In this document: piece by piece, positions 35,163-44,491 of the stretch
Layout of the letters: each line of letters opens with the position of its first letter
Position numbering within the stretch: the first letter of the stretch is position 1
Assembly (NCBI GenBank): GCA_049599735.1
Contig: JBMYOX010000007.1
Location: 18,798 to 82,797, forward strand
DNA from: Pontibacterium sp049599735
GTDB lineage: Bacteria > Pseudomonadota > Gammaproteobacteria > Pseudomonadales > Balneatricaceae
Direction of reading: 5' to 3'
Length of the DNA: 64,000 nt
Made by a program: the position numbers and the translations under genes
Notes under the pieces: generated by a model
What the model was told of the DNA's origin: nothing
Databases searched by the model: none
The model's input: only the letters and a program-made list of their open reading frames with translations

Positions 35163-35493
35163 TAAAAATCCTCCCTGACTCACCGGGCAAATAGCCAGTA
35201 AAGCATCCCATATATTCACTGCAGGCAGTAAGCATATGCAGACACTTCAGCTTCGGGGGCTGACTGCATCGGTCTTTGATTAATAAAGTTGGTTGAAATT
35301 TTTATCAACACGGACTATGTGTCTAAATATGGCCGTAACTCTATTGGCAACCTGATTTTTGATCAAGATACCCTATTTACCGGATACGTTAATCTTGACT
35401 AAGGTTCTGATGTTTATTCAATTATTCATAAAGCACTACTGAAATTCGTAGTATTCAGACCCAAAACGCTTAACCGGCCATCCTGAATCAGCC
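35163..35493. other. intergenic region upstream of the giant gene
   Basis: About 330 bp containing the ribosome binding site and presumably the promoter of the giant gene. It is AT-rich in 35270-35470. No convincing gene is present; a 37-codon plus-strand frame (35289-35402) has no ribosome binding site and no recognisable product. Confidence 0.4.
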
Positions 35494-35526
35494 AAAAAAA
35501 AAGCGGCTACCCTTTCGGATAACCGC
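35494..35526 (-). terminator. gcvP terminator
   Basis: On the minus strand GCGGTTATCC and GGGTAGCCGC pair over 10 bp (with G-U pairs) around a GAAA tetraloop, followed by nine T. It ends the sdaA-glyA-gcvH-gcvP direction of transcription. Confidence 0.9.
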
Positions 35527-35646
35527 CTGAACGTCTTTTGCTATGCAGATTAAAACCTGCGATGTTTCCATCACAAATGATTACGGTCTGCGGCCGTAAA
35601 CGCAGAGCCCGGGAAGCCGGAATGGCTGTCCCGGTTCAGATTAAAA

Positions 35647-38532
35647 TTACTCGTCCTGGTAGGTTTCAATAGCCGGGCAGGAACAAATAAAGTTACGGTC
35701 ACCGTAAACGTTATCGATACGGTTAGAAGTGGGCCAGAATTTGCTCTGACGGGTGTGTTCGGTTGGGAACACTGCTTCCTCACGGGAGTAAGCACGATCC
35801 CAGTCACCCGAGGTCAGATCATCCTGTGTATGAGGCGCGTGATGCAGCGGGTTGTTCTCAGCTGTCCACTCACCGCTTTGTACACGCTCAATTTCACCTT
35901 TGATTTTTACCATCGCTTCAATAAAACGATCCAGCTCAGCTTTAGATTCTGATTCTGTTGGCTCGATCATCAGCGTACCTGCCACCGGGAATGACATAGT
36001 CGGTGCATGGAAGCCGTAGTCCATCAAACGCTTGGCGATATCTTCTTCAGTCACACCAGAGGCTTCTTTGATTGGACGGATATCCACGATGCACTCATGG
36101 GCCACTTTATTGTTGCGGCCACGATATAAAATCGGGAAATCTGCCGCCAGCTTTTCTGTCAGGTAGTTAGCGTTCAGGATCGCTACTTCGGTTGAGCGTT
36201 TCAGCCCGTCTTTACCCAGCATACGGTTGTACATCCAGGTAATCGGCAGGATAGAGGCAGAACCATAAGGGGTTGCAGCAACCGCACCGTTTTCCGGGTT
36301 CAGACCTTCAACCGGGCTAACCTTATGGCTGGCCAGGAAAGGCGCCAGATGGCTTTTAACACCAATCGGTCCCATGCCCGGGCCACCACCGCCATGCGGG
36401 ATCGCAAAGGTTTTGTGCAGGTTTAAATGAGAGACATCAGAACCGATTGCACCCGGCTTGGAAATACCCACCTGTGCATTCATGTTCGCGCCATCCATAT
36501 ACACCTGGCCACCAAACTTATGAATGATCTGGCAGATCTCGACGATATCTTCTTCGTAAATACCGTGGGTAGACGGATAAGTGATCATCAGGGTCGACAG
36601 GTTTTCAGCATGCTGCTCGGCTTTCTCAGCCAGATCAGCCACATCCACATTACCTTTCTCATCACATTTAGTGACGATGATTTTCATATCCATCATCGCG
36701 GCAGTTGCCGGGTTTGTACCGTGCGCAGAAGATGGAATCAGGCAGACGTTACGATGACCTTCACCAATAGACTCCTGATACTTACGAATCGCCAGCAGAC
36801 CTGCGTATTCACCAGAGGCACCAGAGTTTGGCTGCAAGGAAACGGCATCATAACCGGTAATTTCAACCAGCTGATCTTCCAGCTGGTGCAACATAGCATG
36901 ATAACCTTTCACCTGATCAGCCGGTGCAAAAGGGTGCATGTTAGAGAATTCAGGCCAGGTCACAGGAATCATCTGTGCCGTAGCATTTAGCTTCATGGTG
37001 CAGGAACCCAACGGGATCATGCCGTGCACCAACGAGTAATCTTTGTTTTCCAGACGTTTCATATAACGCAGCATTTCAGTTTCAGACTGGTAGCTGTTGA
37101 ACGTCGGGTGGCTCAGGATGGCATCTTCACGACGCATCGCCGCTTTAATACCGGTTTCTTCACCTGCCGTAATGCGCGCATCAATAGCCGCTACATCCAG
37201 ACCATGGTCCGCACCCAGGATGATTGCAAACAACTCAGCCACATCGGCAGCGGTGGTTGTTTCATCCAGGCTGACACCCAGTTTTGTTGTATCAAACTGA
37301 CGGAAGTTGCAGCCATTATCCAGTGCACGCTGATAAACCGTACTATCGGCAGTAAACGTCAGAGTGTCGAAGTAAGTCCCGTTAACGTCAAGGCCTTTCT
37401 CTTTCAGGCCGCTGGCCAGAATAGCCGTCAGACGGTGAACACGCTCAGCAATGGTTTTCAGGCCATCAGGGCCGTGGTAAACTGCGTAGAAGCTTGCCAT
37501 ATTGGCCAGCAGCGCCTGAGCCGTACAGATGTTGGACGTCGCTTTCTCACGGCGGATATGCTGTTCACGGGTCTGCATTGCCATGCGCAATGCCTGGTTA
37601 CCATTGACATCAATCGAAACACCGATAATACGGCCAGGCACCGAACGTTTCAGTTTTTCGCTGGCAGCAAAGAATGCCGCGTGTGGGCCACCAAAGCCCA
37701 TAGGCACACCAAAACGCTGGGAAGAACCAAAGACAACATCAGCGCCCAGCTCACCCGGTGCTTTTAACAAAACCAGTGCCAGAAGGTCAGCGGCAACCGC
37801 CACCATCGCTTTCTGCGCTTTGGCTTTAACAATCAGTGCTGCAATATCTGTAATGTCACCGGTTGTGCCAGGGTACTGCAGCAACACACCAAAGGCATCG
37901 TAGTCAGACAGTTTTTCAGCAGCATCAACTACCACCTCAAAACCAAAGTATTCAGCGCGGGTTTTAACCACATCAAGCGTCTGTGGGTGTACATCATCAG
38001 CCACAAAGAACAGGTTGCTCTTTTTGCGGTTTGAACGCTTACAAAGTGTCATGGCTTCAGCAGCAGCCGTGGCTTCATCCAGCAGAGAGGCATTTGCCAG
38101 ATCCATACCGGTCAGGTCCATCACCATCTGCTGATAGTTCAGCAAAGCTTCCAGACGACCCTGAGCAATCTCAGGCTGATAAGGTGTATAGGCAGTATAC
38201 CAGCCCGGATTTTCCATCACGTTACGAAGAATGACATTAGGCACGTGAGTATTGTGATAACCCATGCCGATGTAAGACTTGTTCACCTTGTTCTGGTCAG
38301 CCAGTGCTTTAAGTTCAGCCAGTGCTTCAACTTCACTGATACCCAGATCCATATCGAGTGCATCATCCAGGCGGATGGAATCGGGTACGGTCTGTTCTAT
38401 CAGTTCATCCAGGGTATTAACACCCAGTGTTTCCAGCATGGCTTGCTGCTCTGCAGCATCCGGTCCGACGTGCCGACGGGTAAATTCGTTACGCTGTTCC
38501 AGCTCGCTCAGTGTGCGCGTTTCAACTGCCAT
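35647..38532 (-). CDS. gcvP: glycine dehydrogenase (decarboxylating), P-protein
   Basis: P-protein of the glycine cleavage system: PLP-dependent decarboxylation of glycine with transfer of the methylamine to lipoyl-GcvH. The 961-residue single-chain form has two aminotransferase-like halves. The PLP lysine lies in HLNLHKTFAIPHGGGGPGMG in the C-terminal half, and VSLQPNSGASGEYAGL is conserved. The ATG at 38530-38532 gives MAVETRTLSELEQ; the longer frame would need TTG. A terminator-like hairpin precedes it, so it may also have its own promoter (TATTATAAG near 38590, minus strand). Confidence 0.97.
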   Translation of the reverse strand: MAVETRTLSELEQRNEFTRRHVGPDAAEQQAMLETLGVNTLDELIEQTVPDSIRLDDALDMDLGISEVEALAELKALADQNKVNKSYIGMGYHNTHVPNVILRNVMENPGWYTAYTPYQPEIAQGRLEALLNYQQMVMDLTGMDLANASLLDEATAAAEAMTLCKRSNRKKSNLFFVADDVHPQTLDVVKTRAEYFGFEVVVDAAEKLSDYDAFGVLLQYPGTTGDITDIAALIVKAKAQKAMVAVAADLLALVLLKAPGELGADVVFGSSQRFGVPMGFGGPHAAFFAASEKLKRSVPGRIIGVSIDVNGNQALRMAMQTREQHIRREKATSNICTAQALLANMASFYAVYHGPDGLKTIAERVHRLTAILASGLKEKGLDVNGTYFDTLTFTADSTVYQRALDNGCNFRQFDTTKLGVSLDETTTAADVAELFAIILGADHGLDVAAIDARITAGEETGIKAAMRREDAILSHPTFNSYQSETEMLRYMKRLENKDYSLVHGMIPLGSCTMKLNATAQMIPVTWPEFSNMHPFAPADQVKGYHAMLHQLEDQLVEITGYDAVSLQPNSGASGEYAGLLAIRKYQESIGEGHRNVCLIPSSAHGTNPATAAMMDMKIIVTKCDEKGNVDVADLAEKAEQHAENLSTLMITYPSTHGIYEEDIVEICQIIHKFGGQVYMDGANMNAQVGISKPGAIGSDVSHLNLHKTFAIPHGGGGPGMGPIGVKSHLAPFLASHKVSPVEGLNPENGAVAATPYGSASILPITWMYNRMLGKDGLKRSTEVAILNANYLTEKLAADFPILYRGRNNKVAHECIVDIRPIKEASGVTEEDIAKRLMDYGFHAPTMSFPVAGTLMIEPTESESKAELDRFIEAMVKIKGEIERVQSGEWTAENNPLHHAPHTQDDLTSGDWDRAYSREEAVFPTEHTRQSKFWPTSNRIDNVYGDRNFICSCPAIETYQDE

Positions 38533-38659
38533 TTTTATCAACCTGTTCCTGTCCTCTGCTTACAGCATAAACAGAGGGTATTTATCTTATAATAACCCCG
38601 GCCTGACGAGGTTTCCTCACCAGGCGAAGAGTACGCTATTTAGCATCAAAGCGCCTCTT

Positions 38660-38697
38660 AAAAAGGGTGCGGGGTGATTCTGCACAACCACCCCGCA
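38660..38697 (-). terminator. hairpin between gcvH and gcvP
   Basis: TGCGGGGTG and CACCCCGCA form a perfect 9-bp stem; on the minus strand CCCTTTTTAAG follows. It may partly terminate gcvH transcripts, or stabilise their 3' end. Confidence 0.7.
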
Positions 38698-38754
38698 TTT
38701 GCATTGAAGAGTTGATCGGGGGACAAATAAGGCCGGGGCAACCCGACCAAACAA

Positions 38755-39147
38755 TCAACCCTCTTCAGCAACCTTAGCTTCATAACCTGTGGCATCCAAC
38801 AGGTTATCCAGCTCTGCACTGTCAGACAGCTTGATCTTTGCAATCCAGCCGCCGGTAAAGGCTTCATCGTTAACCGTCTCAGGTGCATCTTCCAGTGCTT
38901 CGTTAACGGCAACTACTTCACCGCTAACCGGCGCATAGATATCAGAGGCAGCTTTGACAGACTCTACCAGTGAAAACTCTTCACCAGCTTCAACTTCACG
39001 GCCTGTTTCAGGCAATTCAACAAAAACCACATCACCCAGAAGCTCCTGAGCATGATCAGAAATACCTACGGTTACGGTGCCATCACCATTGTCCAGAACC
39101 CATTCGTGAGAGGGTGCAAACTTCAGATTAGCGGGTACATTGCTCAT
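38755..39147 (-). CDS. gcvH: glycine cleavage system H-protein
   Basis: Lipoyl carrier that shuttles the aminomethyl group among P-, T- and L-proteins. The 130-residue product contains the lipoylation site in LVESVKAASDIYAPV (Lys65) and the typical start FAPSHEWV. AGGAAAAAA precedes the ATG. It lies 88 bp after glyA; the lipoyl synthase gene lipA on the other arm of the locus supplies its cofactor. Confidence 0.97.
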   Translation of the reverse strand: MSNVPANLKFAPSHEWVLDNGDGTVTVGISDHAQELLGDVVFVELPETGREVEAGEEFSLVESVKAASDIYAPVSGEVVAVNEALEDAPETVNDEAFTGGWIAKIKLSDSAELDNLLDATGYEAKVAEEG

Positions 39148-39235
39148 ATTTTTTTCCTCAAGCTGTTTGTAACGTCAGGCTCGGGTGCGAAGGTCATCAC
39201 CACCTCACACCCGGCTGTTTGTTTAATGATTCAAA

Positions 39236-40540
39236 TTAGCGGTAAAGCGGGAAACGTTCACAAAGTGCCTTAACCTGCGCGCCTACTTTAGCTTCAACCG
39301 CACTGTTATCTTCAGGATTAGCCGCCAGGCCATCCAGAACATCACCGATCAGGTTACCGATCAGGCGGAACTCTTCTTCACCGAAACCACGGCTTGTACC
39401 CGCTGGCGTACCCAGACGCACACCGGAGGTCACCATTGGTTTCTCAGGATCGAACGGGATACCGTTCTTGTTGCAGGTAATGCCTGCACGTTCCAGAGAT
39501 TCTTCGGTCGCGTTGCCTTTCAGACCTTTCGGGCGCAAATCAACCAGCATCAGGTGTGTATCAGTACCACCGGTGACGATGTCACAGCCACGCTCAACCA
39601 GCGTTTCAGCCAGTACAGATGCGTTTTTAACAACCTGTTTGATGTAATCAGTGAACTGCGGCTGCAGCGCTTCACCGAAAGCAACCGCTTTTGATGCGAT
39701 CACGTGCATCAGTGGACCACCCTGCAAACCCGGGAATACGGCAGAGTTGATCTTCTTGCCCAGATCCGGATCGTTAGACAGCACCATACCACCACGAGGA
39801 CCCCGCAGGGTTTTGTGGGTTGTGGTTGTTACAATGTGAGCGTGTGGCAGCGGGCTTGGGTGCTGACCTGTCGCGATCAAACCAGCGATGTGCGCCATAT
39901 CAACCATCAGGTATGCGCCTACTTTATCAGCGATCGCGCGGAAACGAGCGAAGTCGATTTCACGAGGGATTGCAGAACCACCGGCGATAATCAGTTTTGG
40001 CTGGCACTCAACAGCCTGCGCTTCAACGGCATCGTAATCGATACGCTGAGTCTCTTTGTCTACGCCGTACTGTTCAGCGTTAAACCATTTACCAGACTGA
40101 GCAGGACGTGCACCGTGAGTCAGGTGACCACCCGCGTCCAGGGACATACCCAGAATGGTATCGCCTGGCTGCAGCAGTGCCATAAATACGGCACCGTTAG
40201 CCTGTGCACCGGAGTGAGGCTGTACGTTGACGTATTCACAGTTGAACAGCTGTTTAGCACGTGCGATTGCCAGCGCTTCCACTTCGTCCACATATTCACA
40301 ACCGCCGTAATAACGACGACCAACGTAACCTTCCGCGTATTTATTGGTCAGGACTGTGCCCTGGGCTTCCATCACCGCTTTAGATACGATGTTTTCAGAA
40401 GCTATCAGCTCAATGCCATCTTCCTGGCGGTGAAATTCGCGCTCAACCGCAGCCTTAACAGCAGCGTCGGCATCAGCCAGATCACAGGTGAAGAATGTTT
40501 CGCTCACAGCGTCGTTTCGATACAGATCACTTTTGCTCAT
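39236..40540 (-). CDS. glyA: serine hydroxymethyltransferase
   Basis: Interconverts serine and glycine with tetrahydrofolate, feeding methylene-THF. The PLP lysine lies in TTTHKTLRGPRGG. The sequence shows LIASENIVSKAVMEAQGTVLTNKYAEGYVGRRYYGG-type family signatures (positions ~38-78). Length is 434 residues, slightly longer than the 417 of E. coli because of an N-terminal extension (MSKSDLYRND). Its place between sdaA and gcvHP ties serine breakdown to glycine cleavage. Confidence 0.96.
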   Translation of the reverse strand: MSKSDLYRNDAVSETFFTCDLADADAAVKAAVEREFHRQEDGIELIASENIVSKAVMEAQGTVLTNKYAEGYVGRRYYGGCEYVDEVEALAIARAKQLFNCEYVNVQPHSGAQANGAVFMALLQPGDTILGMSLDAGGHLTHGARPAQSGKWFNAEQYGVDKETQRIDYDAVEAQAVECQPKLIIAGGSAIPREIDFARFRAIADKVGAYLMVDMAHIAGLIATGQHPSPLPHAHIVTTTTHKTLRGPRGGMVLSNDPDLGKKINSAVFPGLQGGPLMHVIASKAVAFGEALQPQFTDYIKQVVKNASVLAETLVERGCDIVTGGTDTHLMLVDLRPKGLKGNATEESLERAGITCNKNGIPFDPEKPMVTSGVRLGTPAGTSRGFGEEEFRLIGNLIGDVLDGLAANPEDNSAVEAKVGAQVKALCERFPLYR

Positions 40541-40610
40541 GGTATGGATCTCAGTTTGTTATTTTCAGAAAAATTCATCAGCGCAGCCGGGGCCGCCGTT
40601 CAGGTCTAAA

Positions 40611-41993
40611 TCAGCAGGCCACCACGTTTACTGCCAGCCCGCCCATTGAGGTTTCTTTATACTTATCCTGCATATCAACGCCGGTCTGGCGCATCGTCTC
40701 TATAACAGAATCCAGCGAGACATGGTGCTCACCGTCACCCCGCAGAGCCAGGCGGGCCGCATTAATGGCTTTCACCGCACCCATCGTATTACGTTCGATA
40801 CAAGGCACCTGAACCAGACCGCCAATAGGGTCACAAGTCAGTCCCAGGTTATGTTCCATGCCAATTTCGGCTGCATTTTCAATCTGCTTGTTGCTGCCAC
40901 CCATCACTGCACAAAGCGCCCCGGCGGCCATAGAGCAAGCCACGCCAATTTCACCCTGACAACCCACTTCGGCGGCAGAAATTGAGGCGTTCTTTTTGTA
41001 CAACATGCCAATAGCAGCAGCTGTTGCGAGAAAAGTCTCAATGCCTTTATCGCTGGAGTTCGGTACAAAGCGGTCGTAGTAGGCTAAAACAGCCGGGATC
41101 ACACCCGCCGCACCATTGGTCGGTGCCGTAACAACCCGCCCGCCTGCGGCATTTTCTTCATTAACCGCGATGGCATACAGATTAACCCAGTCAATCACCG
41201 TCAACTGGTCCTGTAATCCCTTTTCAGGTTTATCAACCAGTTCACGGTATAATTCGTTAGCGCGGCGCTTAACATCCAGTCCCCCCGGTAACTTACCGGT
41301 TTGCTGACAGCCACGGTGAATACAGTCATCCATCACTTTCCAAATAGCCATGACAGATTCGTGGACCTGTGTTTCACTGATACCACGTGCACGCTCGTTT
41401 GCTAATACAATTTCCGCAATTGAAAGCCCTTCACGCTCACCAATCTCCAGCAATTCAACGCCGTTATTAAACAGGAAAGGAATATCAGTTTTTGGCTTTG
41501 TTTTACCTTGGGCACCGGCTTCGGCATCACTTAATACAAAACCACCACCTACTGAGTAATAAATACTTTCCAGGGCAATAATGCCCGCCGCATCATAAGC
41601 ACGAAAGCACATACCATTAGGGTGTTTAGGCAGGGTTTCGCTGTAATTAAATGGCAGATCCGTTTCGCGGTTAAAAGCAATCACGCGCTCACGGGCCAGA
41701 TTTAATTCCCCGGTGTTATCAATAGTGGCGATATAGTCAGCCACCTGATCCGGATCCACCTGATCTGGCTGCTCGCCCAGCAATCCCAGCAGTACCGCCA
41801 CATCTGTTGCATGGCCTTTACCTGTCAGTGCAAGGGAACCATAAAGATCAACTTTTACCCGGCTGACGGATTGCAGCATGTTTTTATGGCGCAACTCATC
41901 CAAAAAACGATTCGCCGCAATCATAGGCCCAACCGTATGGGAGCTGGACGGGCCAATACCCACTTTAAACAGATCAGCAATTGTTAATGGCAT
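40611..41993 (-). CDS. sdaA: L-serine ammonia-lyase (iron-sulfur type)
   Basis: Deaminates L-serine to pyruvate and ammonia using a 4Fe-4S cluster. The 460-residue single-chain form has the beta domain with GIGPSSSHTVGPM near the N-terminus and the alpha domain with cluster cysteines (CQGEIGVACSMAAGA, LTCDPIGGLVQVPC). GGAGG lies upstream. It is the first minus-strand gene of the locus, facing the XRE-cupin regulator across a promoter region that carries the shared palindrome. With glyA it would let the cell use glycine or serine as carbon and nitrogen source. Confidence 0.95.
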   Translation of the reverse strand: MPLTIADLFKVGIGPSSSHTVGPMIAANRFLDELRHKNMLQSVSRVKVDLYGSLALTGKGHATDVAVLLGLLGEQPDQVDPDQVADYIATIDNTGELNLARERVIAFNRETDLPFNYSETLPKHPNGMCFRAYDAAGIIALESIYYSVGGGFVLSDAEAGAQGKTKPKTDIPFLFNNGVELLEIGEREGLSIAEIVLANERARGISETQVHESVMAIWKVMDDCIHRGCQQTGKLPGGLDVKRRANELYRELVDKPEKGLQDQLTVIDWVNLYAIAVNEENAAGGRVVTAPTNGAAGVIPAVLAYYDRFVPNSSDKGIETFLATAAAIGMLYKKNASISAAEVGCQGEIGVACSMAAGALCAVMGGSNKQIENAAEIGMEHNLGLTCDPIGGLVQVPCIERNTMGAVKAINAARLALRGDGEHHVSLDSVIETMRQTGVDMQDKYKETSMGGLAVNVVAC

Positions 41994-42153
41994 TTTCAGG
42001 CCTCCACCTTATTTTTATTTATCATTCAGGAGACATCCTGGCACCCAAACATGCATACGGGCTTTACCCATTGTCCGGCGCCACAAACAGAGAAGTGCGC
42101 CAGATCACTCATGAAATTCAGATTATCAACAGTTCTATCGATTGGCAACAAAA

Positions 42154-42169
42154 ATTTCCTATTGGAAAC
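42154..42169. promoter_or_regulatory. palindromic operator candidate, sdaA/XRE promoter region
   Basis: ATTTCCTATTGGAAAC contains TTTCC-TATT-GGAAA, an inverted repeat. The 15-base string TTTCCTATTGGAAAC recurs exactly upstream of gcvT at 43164-43178. Further half-site-like pieces (GTTTCT near 42174, GTTTCC near 42203, GGAAAC near 42243) follow. Its place between the divergent sdaA and XRE-cupin genes suits an operator for that regulator. Confidence 0.65.
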
Positions 42170-42288
42170 TTTTGTTTCTATTATGCAAATAAAAGTGTGT
42201 GATGTTTCCTTTAAAAGAGAGCGGCGCTTGTGTAACATTTTTGGAAACAGCCCCCGACCAGACAGGTCAGGCGCAGGAGAAGCCTTAA

Positions 42289-42918
42289 ATGTCCGATGAA
42301 CCATTTTTCCTTAAAGACGAGAAAGTTGACGTCACACGGGCCGATGCCTCAGAAGCCTCTGTAGAACCTTTGCAATTGGGCAAACGTGTTCGCGAAATTC
42401 GCCTGAGCCAGAATCTGACACTGGAAGAAGCCAGCAAACGTACCGGCCTGGCCCGCTCCACACTATCAAAGATTGAAAACGAACAGATTTCACCGACCTT
42501 TACGGCGGTCAGTAAACTGGTTAAAGGTTTGGGTATCGATATTCCCCAGTTGTTCAGCGAGCCAAAACGCAGCGCGGGAACAGGCGGAAGGCGTGACATT
42601 ACACGCAGCGGCGCGGGCGCACCCCACCCCACACCGACTTATGAACATGAATTACTGGCAACTCAGTTAACCAGTAAAAAGATGATTCCTTACCGCACCA
42701 CGGTACGCGCCCGTACTTTTGATGAGTATGCAGAATGGATTCGCCATGACGGTGAAGAGTTTTTATATGTATTAAAAGGCTCACTACTGTTCTACACCGA
42801 GTTTTATGAACCAATCGAATTGTCTGAGGGTGATTCGGCCTATTACGACTGCGAAATGGGCCATGCGCTAATTTCAACCAGCGAAACCGATGCCGAGGTT
42901 ATTTGGGTAACGGCCTGA
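42289..42918 (+). CDS. XRE-family regulator with cupin domain
   Basis: A 209-residue transcription factor. After a ~28-residue acidic tail comes an XRE helix-turn-helix (VREIRLSQNLTLEEASKRTG, RSTLSKIENEQISPTFTAV; residues ~34-85). The C-terminal half is a cupin_2 beta barrel (DGEEFLYVLKGSLLFYTEFY, EGDSAYYDCEMGHA; residues ~150-195) that in relatives binds a small ligand. AGGAG precedes the ATG by 9 nt. It is divergent from sdaA and followed by gcvT; the shared palindromes make it the likely regulator of serine/glycine breakdown, with a metabolite of that route as ligand. That link is inference. Confidence 0.88.
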   Translation: MSDEPFFLKDEKVDVTRADASEASVEPLQLGKRVREIRLSQNLTLEEASKRTGLARSTLSKIENEQISPTFTAVSKLVKGLGIDIPQLFSEPKRSAGTGGRRDITRSGAGAPHPTPTYEHELLATQLTSKKMIPYRTTVRARTFDEYAEWIRHDGEEFLYVLKGSLLFYTEFYEPIELSEGDSAYYDCEMGHALISTSETDAEVIWVTA

Positions 42919-42987
42919 TCGCTGTCACTGAAAACCTGCAGAAAATCAGCTTACAAACTGTTTAATAATTGATATATCACTTCCTGA

Positions 42988-43027
42988 AATGCCATCGCAA
43001 AGCAAATTCTGCGCTGGCATTTTTTTT
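42988..43027 (+). terminator. terminator after XRE-cupin gene
   Basis: AATGCCATCGCA and TGCGCTGGCATT pair over 12 bp with one mismatch, followed by eight T. It separates the regulator from the gcvT promoter region. Confidence 0.85.
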
Positions 43028-43162
43028 GCCCGACCAGTGTCATCAGCTCCACCACATCCTTTATGGTCTATTTTTTGACCACCTTATTTCATAACAGATA
43101 CTTTATTAGCCTAATTGACCAGTAAAAAATCACTTGCATGAAGTTTCCTCTTCGTCTAAGTT

Positions 43163-43178
43163 GTTTCCTATTGGAAAC
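43163..43178. promoter_or_regulatory. palindromic operator candidate upstream of gcvT
   Basis: GTTTCCTATTGGAAAC is a perfect inverted repeat (GTTTCC / GGAAAC, 4-bp centre) and shares 15 consecutive bases with the box at 42155-42169. It lies 168 bp before the gcvT start, next to a TTGCAT sequence (43134) that could be a -35 element. Confidence 0.68.
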
Positions 43179-43200
43179 ATTTGATCCTTTATGATCAAAT
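43179..43200. promoter_or_regulatory. second inverted repeat abutting the operator
   Basis: ATTTGATC and GATCAAAT form a perfect 8-bp inverted repeat around CTTTAT, directly touching the palindrome at 43163-43178. It may be a second protein site or a hairpin at the start of the transcript. Confidence 0.5.
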
Positions 43201-43234
43201 CTATTCCTTAACCCAAGTTATCGGGTAACGGTTT

Positions 43235-43308
43235 TTGTGTCTTCGGTCAGTACTCAATCGGCCTTTTGTCCTGACCGTACCAGTGGCCTTCGGGTCACTG
43301 AGACACAA
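43235..43308 (+). ncRNA. three-way-junction leader RNA candidate of gcvT
   Basis: Three perfect stems nest here: P1 TTGTGTC (43235-43241) with GACACAA (43302-43308); P2 CGGTCAG (43244-43250) with CTGACCG (43271-43277); and P3 CAGTGGCC (43281-43288) with GGTCACTG (43293-43300), closed by a TTCG tetraloop. The fold ends 37 nt before the gcvT start. It lacks the conserved sequences I know for the glycine riboswitch. A cis-regulatory RNA is plausible but unproven. Confidence 0.5.
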
Positions 43309-43345
43309 CTTTATACCCACCAATAAGAATGAAAAGAGGTTCGAT

Positions 43346-44473
43346 ATGTCTGAGGTACAAGGTACTCTGAAGCAAACACCTTTGTTTGATCTTCATGTAG
43401 AGCTGGGCGCTAAAATGGTCCCTTTCGCAGGTTACGAAATGCCTGTGCAGTACCCACTGGGTGTAAAAAAAGAGCACCTGCAGACACGTGATCAGGCAGG
43501 ACTTTTTGATGTTTCTCATATGGGCCAGGTTAAGCTGACAGGCGCTAATGCAGCCAAAACCCTGGAAAAACTGGTTCCTGTCGACATTATCGACCTGCCT
43601 GCGGGCAAGCAGCGTTACGCTCTGTTCACTAACGAAGAAGGCGGCGTGATGGATGACCTGATGGTCACCAATTTTGGCGATTGGGTCTACGTGGTTGTGA
43701 ATGCGGCCTGTAAAGATCAGGATATTGCCCATATGCAGGCTAATCTGGACGAAGGTGTTGCACTGGAAGTTCTGGATGACCGTGCACTGGTTGCCGTTCA
43801 AGGCCCGGCGGCAGCGCAGGCCATTGCCCGCATTGCCCCTGAAGTGGCGGAAATGGTCTTTATGGATGCCCGTCAGGTTCAGATTGATGGTGTTGACTGC
43901 TTTATCTCCCGTTCAGGTTATACCGGCGAAGACGGCTACGAAATCTCAATCCCTTCTGCCGATGCTGATCGCCTGTGCCGCCTGTTCCTGGCACAGCCTG
44001 AAATCGAAGCGATTGGTCTTGGTGCCCGTGACTCGCTCCGCCTGGAGTCTGGTCTTTGCCTTTACGGACACGATATCGACACCACCACCACTCCGCTGGA
44101 AGCCAGCCTGATCTGGGCAATCTCCAAGTGCCGCCGTGCAGACGGTGAGCGTGCCGGTGGTTTCCCGGGTGCTGAAAAAGTACTGGATCAGATCAGCAAC
44201 AAAAACTGGAGCCGTAAGCGTATTGGTTTGCTGGGTGAAGGTCGCGCTCCTGTGCGCGAAGGTACTGAGCTGTTTGACGAAGAAGGCAACAAAATCGGTG
44301 TTGTAACCAGCGGTACTTATGGTCCAACCATCGGAAAACCGGTTGCTATGGCGTATGTCGAAACCGCTTTCAGCCCACTGGAAACCGTGGTTTATGCTGA
44401 AGTTCGCGGCAAAAAACTGCCCATGACCGTTTCGCGTATGCCGTTTATCGAACAGCGCTACTACCGCGGTTAA
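43346..44473 (+). CDS. gcvT: glycine cleavage system T-protein (aminomethyltransferase)
   Basis: Transfers the methylene unit from aminomethyl-lipoyl-GcvH to tetrahydrofolate and releases ammonia. The 375-residue protein shows the folate-binding GcvT fold: KMVPFAGYEMPVQYP near the N-terminus, SRSGYTGEDGYEI near residue 190, and the C-terminal barrel domain (GVVTSGTYGPTIGKPVAMAY). The ATG at 43346 follows AAAAGAGG and gives the family N-terminus; an upstream in-frame TTG would run through the structured leader. Splitting of gcvT from gcvHP onto opposite strands is unusual but explained by the common operator. Confidence 0.95.
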   Translation: MSEVQGTLKQTPLFDLHVELGAKMVPFAGYEMPVQYPLGVKKEHLQTRDQAGLFDVSHMGQVKLTGANAAKTLEKLVPVDIIDLPAGKQRYALFTNEEGGVMDDLMVTNFGDWVYVVVNAACKDQDIAHMQANLDEGVALEVLDDRALVAVQGPAAAQAIARIAPEVAEMVFMDARQVQIDGVDCFISRSGYTGEDGYEISIPSADADRLCRLFLAQPEIEAIGLGARDSLRLESGLCLYGHDIDTTTTPLEASLIWAISKCRRADGERAGGFPGAEKVLDQISNKNWSRKRIGLLGEGRAPVREGTELFDEEGNKIGVVTSGTYGPTIGKPVAMAYVETAFSPLETVVYAEVRGKKLPMTVSRMPFIEQRYYRG

Positions 44474-44491
44474 ACCCTGAAAACCCGGAAG

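Noticed and set aside
35289..35402. A 37-codon plus-strand frame upstream of the giant gene
   Set aside because: TTG start without ribosome binding site, no recognisable product, and it lies in an AT-rich promoter region.
43201..43345. Glycine riboswitch upstream of gcvT
   Set aside because: The tandem aptamer signatures of that class are absent; the fold seen is a single three-way junction.
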